Of a stretch of 10,400 nucleotides of DNA, positions 1-5,943 are shown in pieces. Position 1 is the first letter of the stretch, and every line of letters starts with the position of its first letter. The notes beneath the pieces were generated by a model, which saw only the letters and a program-made list of their open reading frames with translations, was not told where the DNA came from and ran no database searches. The position numbers were made by a program, and so were the translations under genes. The DNA is from Psychroflexus sp. (lineage in GTDB: Bacteria; Bacteroidota; Bacteroidia; Flavobacteriales; Flavobacteriaceae): the NCBI GenBank assembly GCA_003565575.1, contig PXBV01000312.1, forward strand, positions 1-10,400, in the 5' to 3' direction.

Positions 1-366
1 ATCAGAATTTCCGTTTCTAACACCTAAGTTTTCAATAGTTACATTTAAGACATCTTCATTTTCCGCTCTAATAATGCTAATTGAACTTGCACCAGTTCCA
101 TCATTAGATGGGCTTTCTGCTGCCTGGATTATGTCTATAACAGGATCTGTTCCTCTTAAGGTAATACTCTTGCTAAAAGTCACAACTTCTGTATGTATGC
201 CAGAAATCAAGATAACATCTCCATCACTAGCTTCATCAATAGCTTCAGTTATACTCGCATAGGGGTTACCATCATAAGGGTCTCCTTCTATATTTACCGT
301 TTGAGCTGAAATTACTCCAAGACTTAGGCAAAATGTAAAAAATAAAAAAGTAATTTTTGAGTTCAT
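1..366 (-). CDS. Secreted right-handed beta-helix repeat protein, N-terminal part (3' end off window)
   Basis: The frame is open from an ATG at 366 to the left edge (122 codons, no stop), so the gene continues outside. Residues 1-22 are a signal peptide (positively charged start, Phe/Leu-rich core, ending ISAQ). The mature start reads as an N-terminal cap of a parallel beta-helix: an amphipathic segment around 38-47 (ASITEAIDEA), then DGDVILISG at 48-56, then KSITLRG at 66-72. Short alternating beta turns follow (SISIIRAEN, LNVTIENLGVRNGN). This pattern is seen in NosD-like, pectate-lyase-like and Por_Secre_tail-associated beta-helix proteins of Bacteroidota. The catalytic part, if any, is not visible, so lyase, epimerase, hydrolase or adhesin all remain possible. 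The gene starts 4 bp after the small secreted protein gene and is probably co-transcribed with it. The beta-helix call is fairly secure; function is unknown. Confidence 0.8.
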   Translation of the reverse strand, partial: MNSKITFLFFTFCLSLGVISAQTVNIEGDPYDGNPYASITEAIDEASDGDVILISGIHTEVVTFSKSITLRGTDPVIDIIQAAESPSNDGTGASSISIIRAENEDVLNVTIENLGVRNGNSD

Positions 367-370
367 TAGT

Positions 371-703
371 TTAGTTTTTAGATTGTTTGTACTGAGTCCA
401 TTCTTTCATTCGGTCTGGACCTAAAAATTGTTTCATTTCTCTAAAGGTATTGTTACCGAGTTCTTTTCTCAAGGTTTTGTATTCATCAGTTCCTTTTTGG
501 TGATTTTGATTAATCTTCCTAGTTTCTTGAAACCGGACAAGTTGAATTTCATAAATTCCTTTTTTGTCCTCTTCATTAAGAGATAAAACCTCAGCAACTT
601 CATCGGCCATTTTTTGTGCCTTTTTCTCTGGGCTTTGTGCATTGCAAACAACAGTTGTTGAAATGAAAATTAGTAATGCAAATAGTGACTTCGTTAAACT
701 CAT
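371..703 (-). CDS. Small secreted helical protein of unknown function
   Basis: A 110-residue protein with an ATG start. Residues 1-23 form a signal peptide (MSLTKS, hydrophobic core, cleavage after CNAQ). The mature part of about 87 residues is highly charged and predicted helical. It contains K-K-A-Q-K-M-A-D-E-V at 27-36, then L-S-L-N-E-E-D-K at 40-47, followed by a helix with Y51, F58 and R62. The 'L-x-x-E-x-x ... IYEIQ' layout loosely recalls the LTXXQ segments of periplasmic CpxP/Spy-type proteins, but the resemblance is weak and I would not transfer that function. There are no transmembrane segments after the signal and no convincing lipobox. It lies 409 bp downstream of susD and 4 bp upstream of the beta-helix gene, so it probably heads a separate or read-through transcript with that gene. 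It is a real gene on the strength of its signal peptide and tight coupling; its role is unknown. Confidence 0.75.
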   Translation of the reverse strand: MSLTKSLFALLIFISTTVVCNAQSPEKKAQKMADEVAEVLSLNEEDKKGIYEIQLVRFQETRKINQNHQKGTDEYKTLRKELGNNTFREMKQFLGPDRMKEWTQYKQSKN

Positions 704-1040
704 TTTATTATAGTTTTAAGTTAATATTATTTCATATTCAAGTTTACATTATGTTTTGTTTAAAAGAGTTTGTTTATCGTTCAGAAGAGTTTTTCAACTA
801 ACCAAATTGAGGTAAGTTGCATATTTTTATGGCTTTTACTCATTTCTAATTGTTTTTACTTATAGTAGAACATATTAAGGTAAATTATAATCCGCTTTTT
901 TCTTGACCAAAATCATTTTCAATAAAAACTAACATTTTATTAAAAATCATAGGCAATTACTTGAATCTAAGTGTTTCAGATATTAGAAGCATATTGAATT
1001 GTATTAATCTGAGGTAATTAATACCTTATTTCCTCTATCT

Positions 1041-1072
1041 AGTTGACTTTATACAGCTGTAAAGTAATAACT
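1041..1072. other. Interrupted inverted repeat downstream of susD
   Basis: The arms are AGTT-g-ACTTT-at-ACAG and CTGT-AAAGT-aat-AACT, giving 4+5+4 complementary pairs broken by small bulges. They centre on the perfect palindrome TACAGCTGTA (1052-1061). On the minus strand it lies 41 bases past the susD stop and overlaps the start point expected from the promoter-like element at 1076-1108. Neither side has a run of T, so it is not a standard intrinsic terminator. It could be an operator, an RNA stem that stabilises the susCD 3' end, or chance in AT-rich DNA. Confidence 0.3.
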
Positions 1073-1075
1073 GCA

Positions 1076-1108
1076 CAAAGTTACTAATAGCCAAAAGCCT
1101 ATTTCATA
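1076..1108 (-). promoter_or_regulatory. Putative Bacteroidota-type promoter (TATG-N21-TAACTTTG)
   Basis: The minus strand carries TAACTTTG at 1083-1076, a full match to the Bacteroidota sigma-ABfr -7 consensus TAnnTTTG. TATG lies 21 bases upstream and matches three of four bases of the -33 TTTG, within or just at the usual spacing. It would begin transcription near 1069, immediately after susD, toward the small secreted protein and the beta-helix gene. The implied leader of about 365 nt is long, which weakens the call. A chance match in AT-rich DNA is possible. Confidence 0.35.
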
Positions 1109-1112
1109 AAAA

Positions 1113-2696
1113 TTAGTTGATGTTTGGGTTTGAAGCCCTCTCCATGAGAGGAATAGGCCAAGTATAGTCGTCTGGACCTCTTCTGCCTTCTGTATTCCCC
1201 CAAGTTATTCTACAATATTCATCATAGACACCCATTCTTGTGATATCAAAAAACCGGTGACCTTCCATATAAAGTTCTGCTGCCCTTTCTCTTAAAAGTT
1301 GTCTTCTAAAATCTTCCATAGATAGCCCTGTGTAATCAATACTTTCCATACCTACTCTGTTTCTTAGGATATTCACATCAGAATTAGCTAAACTTGGTTC
1401 TTTATTAAGTTCTGCTAATGCTTCTGCTTTCATCAAATACACGTCTGCAAGGCGTATGACATGCCAATTTTGTTGGCTTGTATATTCTGTAGTAGCTTGC
1501 GTGTCAATATATTTACCTGTAAAAACAAAGAATATACTGCCCGATGGCTGGCCAGTATTTACATCTGTTCTACCATAACCTGTTAGTTGTGGTCCTATTT
1601 GATAATTAAACCGCTCATCTTGGTATTCGTGAATAATTGTGTTTACAAATCTTAGGTCTGTTTTATCTATCAAAAAATTGATAAAAGGGCCTCTCAATCG
1701 ATTTACGCCTCCCCAGCCACCACCGGCTAAGCCTGAATTTTGAGGCGAATATAAATTGGATAATGAAGTGCCTTCTCCTGCAATGGAAGATCCTTGAATT
1801 TCAAAAATAAACTCGGAATTATTGCCATTATTTGCATCAAATAAATTCACAAATTGGTCAAGATTAGAAACCAATTGATAAAAAGGTTGTTCCAAAACTA
1901 AATTTGCTTGGTCTATGGCTTTTTGATAGTAAACATCTACTGGATCTGGGAAGTCTACATAGCGAGCATTTCCTTGTACACCTTCTAGTGCTGTTCGTTT
2001 AGAAGAAGCTATACGAAGATAGACTTTGGTGAGAAGCGCATGGGCTGCAGCTTTTGTAACTCGACCTATGTTGTTGTTAAATCCATTTCTTGATTCATTA
2101 AATCCCCAACAATGATCTGCGGCAAAGTTTAAATCATCTATAATGACTTGAAAAATATCTTGAATAGAAGATACAGGCAGTCCGTCATCTCCTGGCTCCA
2201 CTGGATCTAAGCGCAACGGCACTTCACCAAAACACCTTACTAAATTAAAATAATGCAAGGCTCTTAAGAACCGAGCTTCACCAACAAGTCTTTGTCTTAA
2301 TTCCTCATCCATATCTGCAATTTCAGGAACTCTTTTTATAACGTTATTGGCATCTTTAATGGCTACATAGATATCTATCCAAGCTCTTTCCAACATTGGA
2401 TTTGCAGACTCTATAGTGCCTCTTCTAAAATCACCGTGTTGCCAACTTGAAGGCCCTTGATCCGAGCTGGCATGCATATTGGATAAGAACTGTTGTCTGT
2501 AATACCCATTGCTGGCTTTAAGTTGAGCGTAGGCTGCATTCACTGCTGCAATGGCATCATTTTCTGTTTTATAAAAAAATTCAGACCCCAATTCTGTAAA
2601 GGGTTCTTCATCTAGTGCATCACAGCTCGTAACTAATAAGCAAAACACACTCAGCATTATAGCTAATCTTGTTCTAAAAAATGCTTCAGCTTTCAT
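1113..2696 (-). CDS. susD: SusD/RagB-family surface glycan-binding lipoprotein
   Basis: Surface lipoprotein that captures oligo- or polysaccharide and forms the lid over the SusC pore at the outer membrane. The 527 residues are normal for the family. The signal peptide ends in a lipobox V-T-S-C, with C25 as the lipidated residue. The acidic stretch D26-A-L-D-E-E31 resembles the export signal that sends Bacteroidota lipoproteins to the cell surface. The SusD-like N-terminal region has the typical FFYKTENDAIAAVNAAYAQL start and the E-A-R-F-L-R-A-L-H-Y-F helix (140-150) followed by FGEVPL. The RagB/SusD C-terminal region has RERAAELYMEGHRFFDI (about 469-485) and ends WPIPLMERASNPNIN. The ATG at 2696 gives the complete signal peptide. 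It starts 4 bp after the susC stop, so the two are translationally coupled. The glycan cannot be read from the sequence. The family call is firm; the symbol is used generically. Confidence 0.96.
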   Translation of the reverse strand: MKAEAFFRTRLAIMLSVFCLLVTSCDALDEEPFTELGSEFFYKTENDAIAAVNAAYAQLKASNGYYRQQFLSNMHASSDQGPSSWQHGDFRRGTIESANPMLERAWIDIYVAIKDANNVIKRVPEIADMDEELRQRLVGEARFLRALHYFNLVRCFGEVPLRLDPVEPGDDGLPVSSIQDIFQVIIDDLNFAADHCWGFNESRNGFNNNIGRVTKAAAHALLTKVYLRIASSKRTALEGVQGNARYVDFPDPVDVYYQKAIDQANLVLEQPFYQLVSNLDQFVNLFDANNGNNSEFIFEIQGSSIAGEGTSLSNLYSPQNSGLAGGGWGGVNRLRGPFINFLIDKTDLRFVNTIIHEYQDERFNYQIGPQLTGYGRTDVNTGQPSGSIFFVFTGKYIDTQATTEYTSQQNWHVIRLADVYLMKAEALAELNKEPSLANSDVNILRNRVGMESIDYTGLSMEDFRRQLLRERAAELYMEGHRFFDITRMGVYDEYCRITWGNTEGRRGPDDYTWPIPLMERASNPNIN

Positions 2697-2700
2697 AAGA

Positions 2701-5700
2701 TTAATAATTAAAGTTTAGTCCTATTGAATATGTTGTAATACCAGGATAACCTCCAAAGTCAACACCACGTCTTTGTGGGTCTTTATTAAATGTGGTCACT
2801 TCGGGATCATAGCCTGGATAATTTGTAAAGGTTATTAAGTTTTGACCAGTAGCATAAACTCTTAGGTATTTGTTATTTTTAAAGTTGAAAGTGTATCCTA
2901 AATTTAAGTTTTTTAACCTTAGAAACGATCCATCGTATATATTTCTATCTGAAGGTATAGCTCTTCGTCCTGGGTCTACTAAGGGTGCTGGATTTCCAAC
3001 ACCAGAAATATTTTCAAGACTTTGGTCAAAAAACACGCTTCCGTCTGCACTAGCACCAAGTGGAGCGGTCCAGGAGTCTCTAAAAGCAGACGTGAGACCA
3101 TTTCTACTGTTTTGGTTTCCAGCTATGGCCCAGGAATCTACCCAAAAGATATCTCCACCTTTCTGAGCGGTGATCAGCATGGATAAGTCCCAGTTTTTAT
3201 AACTAAAATTGTTTGTGATGGCAATATTAAAATCTGGATTAGGGTCCCCTATTTCCACATAATCATCAAAATTAATTTCTTGCGTGCCTAAAGGATTCCC
3301 ATTTGAGTCTACATCTATATTGTTGTTTATATATCTTATTTCTCCTGGCGCTGCTCCTGCAATGCCGGTACTTAGGGCTTCATCCCAAGACTCATATATG
3401 CCATCAGTTTGTGCTCCCCAAAAAATACCTAAAGGACTCCCTGTTCTAAAAATGATAGGATTGGTTTGTGCAAAACCTACACTTGGCCCTAATTGAAAGT
3501 CTAGATTAGAGTTTAAGGCTACCAATTCATTTCTATTCACAAAGAAGTTACCATTAATATTCCAACTAAAATCTTTAGTTGAAAGCGCCTTTGCTTGAAC
3601 CCCTATCTCAAATCCCTTGTTAACAATCTCTCCAAAATTGTCAACTATAGATGCAAATCCATTGGATGGTGGTAAGATAACATTTTGTAATAAGTTAAAT
3701 GTATTTTTATAATAAGCATCTATAGTAATGTTAATTTTTGAATTATACAATCCAATGTCTAAACCTACATTGTATTGGTCTGTGGTTTCCCAGGTTAAAA
3801 AATCGTTAGCTAAGTTGGACTCAAAGAAACCCGTAACCACTTGACCGTCAAAATTATAACGTATAGGATCTAAAAGTGCTAAAGACTGGTAAGGAGGTAT
3901 TGGGTTGCTACCTGTTTTTCCGTAGGATAGTCTTAATTTAAGATCAGATATGGTTTTAGACTTTCTTAAAAAATCTTCTTTTTTCATATCCCAAGATGCA
4001 GCTAAGGAAGGGAAAAATGCTGTTTTTTGATTTCTTGCAAATTTTGAAGAGGCATCTAGCCTAGCATTGACATCCAAAAAGTATTTTCGTTTAAAACTAT
4101 ACCCAACTCTTGCTAAACCTGAAAGCAAGCCAAATTCTCTAAAGTTGAATTGAGGTACAAGCACGTCTGTTGCTGCATTAAAGTTATAAAAAGAAGTTGC
4201 ATCATTTCCAAAACCAAAAGCCTTGTTGAAAGTGCTTCTTATAAAATTGTTTTCATAGGTGGTTATGGCAATAGCATCTATTCTATGCTTTCCAAATCTA
4301 TTTCTATATCTTACATTAAATTCTCCATATATCTTTCTGTTTTGCCTTGTAGATTGAGTAGCTTCTCCATTATTTCTTCGGCCTCTAGTGGTTGATATAG
4401 GAAAGTAATTATCTCTATTGCTTACTTGTAAATTGTAGGCGCCTCTCAAAGTAGCTGTTAAGTGTGGAGCTACTTTTGCGTTTATAGCAATATTTTGGAG
4501 TAAGTTATAGTTGGTTTTTTCATCTATAACTTGCGTGGCAAGCGTTAAAGGGTTAGAAATTAAGTTCCCTTCATTCAACCCTGCATAAACTGCATCATCT
4601 TCACCTGGCTCTAAAGGGTTAAATATAGGTTGAAATTGAAGCGTATTAGACACTACACTACGCTGCATAAAGATTTCACCATTTCCAACAGAACCAGCTC
4701 TACCTTGATTAAAAGCAATATTGGTTTTGGAAAAAATTTCAATTTTATTATCAAAGGCTTTACGTCTAAAATTACCGTTTAAAGTAATCCTTTGGTTATC
4801 TGTATTTTGAATTACTCCTTGTGTATCTTGATAGCCTAAACTTACCAAGTAGTTATTACCTTTAGTGCCTCCTCTGTAGGATAAATTGTAGGCTGTTGAG
4901 ATTGCTTTTCTGTAGGTCAAATCCTGCCAATCTGTATTTACACCCGTAGATGATGTATATGGAAGTTGAAAGTTTGAGAGTTCTGGAAAGTTAGTTTCAT
5001 TTAAATCTTGCGTGCCATCAAAAATAGCTCCAGCTCTACCAGGGTCTGTAATATTATAGTAAAGCTGATTTAAAGAACGCTGGTTCATATAACTTTCAAA
5101 TGTTGGTCCATCCATAACGTCCAATTCTTGCCTTACTTCTGTCAAAAAGGAATCTACTGTTAAACTTACAACGTCTCTGCCATTTTCATCTCCACCTTCT
5201 TTTGTGGTAATCAACACAACCCCGTTAGCACCTCTAGCCCCATAAACAGCCGTTGCAGCGGCATCTTTAAGGATTTCCATTTTTGCTATATCATTTGGGT
5301 TTAAAAAACTCAAGGAGCTTTGGACTTGCCCTCCTCCAGCATTTCCTTGGGCGTCTGTCATGGGGTCAATAGGTATACCATCTACTACATATAAAGGCTG
5401 CGTCCCTCCAAGGATGGAATTAGTTCCTCTTATGGATATGCTTATACCACCACCAGGCTCTGCATTATCGGTTACTATTACACCTGAGACTTGACCTTGC
5501 AGCATCTGCTCGACGGTTTGTGTACGTTGTCTTTCTAAATCTTCAGAACTAACTTGAGAAATTGAACCCGATAGATCTTTTTTATTAATATCAAAATAGC
5601 CTGTACTAATAGTCACTTCGTCTAATCGTTCTACATCAGGACTCAACACCACATCTAGAGTTTGGGATGATGTAATGGTAAATTCTTGGTCTTTCATTCC

Positions 5701-5922
5701 TATAAAGTTAAATATCAAGGTCTGTCCATTTCCTACAACGATTTCGTATTCCCCTTGAAAATCAGTTAAGGTTCCATTTGTAGTCCCATTTACAATTACT
5801 GAAACTGCAGGTAATAAATCTCCTGTTTCTTCATCTGTTACCTTACCCTTCACTGTATAGCTTTGTGCTATAATACTAAGGGGGAACAAGCAAAACAATG
5901 TGAATGTGATTATTTTTTTCAT
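2701..5922 (-). CDS. susC: SusC/RagA-family TonB-linked outer-membrane transporter
   Basis: TonB-dependent beta-barrel that, with SusD, imports glycan fragments across the outer membrane using energy from TonB-ExbBD. From the ATG at 5922 it is 1073 residues. Signal peptide 1-20 ends SIIAQ. A carboxypeptidase-D regulatory-like domain covers about 22-95 (YTVKGKVTDEETG, GTLTDFQGEYEI). A DEVTISTGY segment follows at about 101-109, and the plug domain at about 115-245 contains SIRGTNSILGG, PLYVVDGIPID and EILKDAAATAVYGARGANG. The remainder is beta-barrel, ending in the aromatic strand YSIGLNFNY. The open frame also has an in-frame TTG at 5934 that would add MNQI; the ATG is preferred because it gives a canonical MKKI signal peptide. 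It follows gene A by 21 bp and is followed by susD after 4 bp, so it belongs to the enzyme operon. No anti-sigma-interacting N-terminal extension (STN domain) is present, so it is a transporter rather than a FecA-like signalling receptor. Confidence 0.96.
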   Translation of the reverse strand: MKKIITFTLFCLFPLSIIAQSYTVKGKVTDEETGDLLPAVSVIVNGTTNGTLTDFQGEYEIVVGNGQTLIFNFIGMKDQEFTITSSQTLDVVLSPDVERLDEVTISTGYFDINKKDLSGSISQVSSEDLERQRTQTVEQMLQGQVSGVIVTDNAEPGGGISISIRGTNSILGGTQPLYVVDGIPIDPMTDAQGNAGGGQVQSSLSFLNPNDIAKMEILKDAAATAVYGARGANGVVLITTKEGGDENGRDVVSLTVDSFLTEVRQELDVMDGPTFESYMNQRSLNQLYYNITDPGRAGAIFDGTQDLNETNFPELSNFQLPYTSSTGVNTDWQDLTYRKAISTAYNLSYRGGTKGNNYLVSLGYQDTQGVIQNTDNQRITLNGNFRRKAFDNKIEIFSKTNIAFNQGRAGSVGNGEIFMQRSVVSNTLQFQPIFNPLEPGEDDAVYAGLNEGNLISNPLTLATQVIDEKTNYNLLQNIAINAKVAPHLTATLRGAYNLQVSNRDNYFPISTTRGRRNNGEATQSTRQNRKIYGEFNVRYRNRFGKHRIDAIAITTYENNFIRSTFNKAFGFGNDATSFYNFNAATDVLVPQFNFREFGLLSGLARVGYSFKRKYFLDVNARLDASSKFARNQKTAFFPSLAASWDMKKEDFLRKSKTISDLKLRLSYGKTGSNPIPPYQSLALLDPIRYNFDGQVVTGFFESNLANDFLTWETTDQYNVGLDIGLYNSKINITIDAYYKNTFNLLQNVILPPSNGFASIVDNFGEIVNKGFEIGVQAKALSTKDFSWNINGNFFVNRNELVALNSNLDFQLGPSVGFAQTNPIIFRTGSPLGIFWGAQTDGIYESWDEALSTGIAGAAPGEIRYINNNIDVDSNGNPLGTQEINFDDYVEIGDPNPDFNIAITNNFSYKNWDLSMLITAQKGGDIFWVDSWAIAGNQNSRNGLTSAFRDSWTAPLGASADGSVFFDQSLENISGVGNPAPLVDPGRRAIPSDRNIYDGSFLRLKNLNLGYTFNFKNNKYLRVYATGQNLITFTNYPGYDPEVTTFNKDPQRRGVDFGGYPGITTYSIGLNFNY

Positions 5923-5943
5923 AATTTGATTCAAATTAAAAGT

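Larger units (their letters stand above)
704..1112. other. 409-bp non-coding gap between susD and the small secreted protein gene
   Basis: Very AT-rich, with no open frame on either strand that looks like a gene. It contains a promoter-like element just past the susD stop (1076-1108) and an interrupted dyad at 1041-1072, each listed separately. A short partial palindrome, GGTAATTAATACC, lies at 1012-1024. From about 704 to 1000 I see only A/T-rich sequence without convincing hairpins, repeats or further promoter matches. The gap is far longer than any other in the window, so it probably separates two transcription units. Confidence 0.6.

Noticed and set aside
74..262. Open frame on the plus strand inside the beta-helix gene
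   Set aside because: It is the reverse-strand shadow of the minus-strand gene, which has a signal peptide and beta-helix pattern; the plus frame has no recognisable features.
469..651. Second minus-strand frame inside the small secreted protein gene
   Set aside because: It lies out of frame within a better gene, is Lys-rich from AT-rich codons, and has no signal peptide or motif.
1083..1112. Intrinsic terminator just after susD (AATAG-gcttttgg-CTATT)
   Set aside because: The stem has only five A/T-rich pairs with a mismatch, and no T-run follows.
2870..4395. Three plus-strand open frames inside susC
   Set aside because: All overlap the unambiguous SusC coding sequence and encode low-information peptides.
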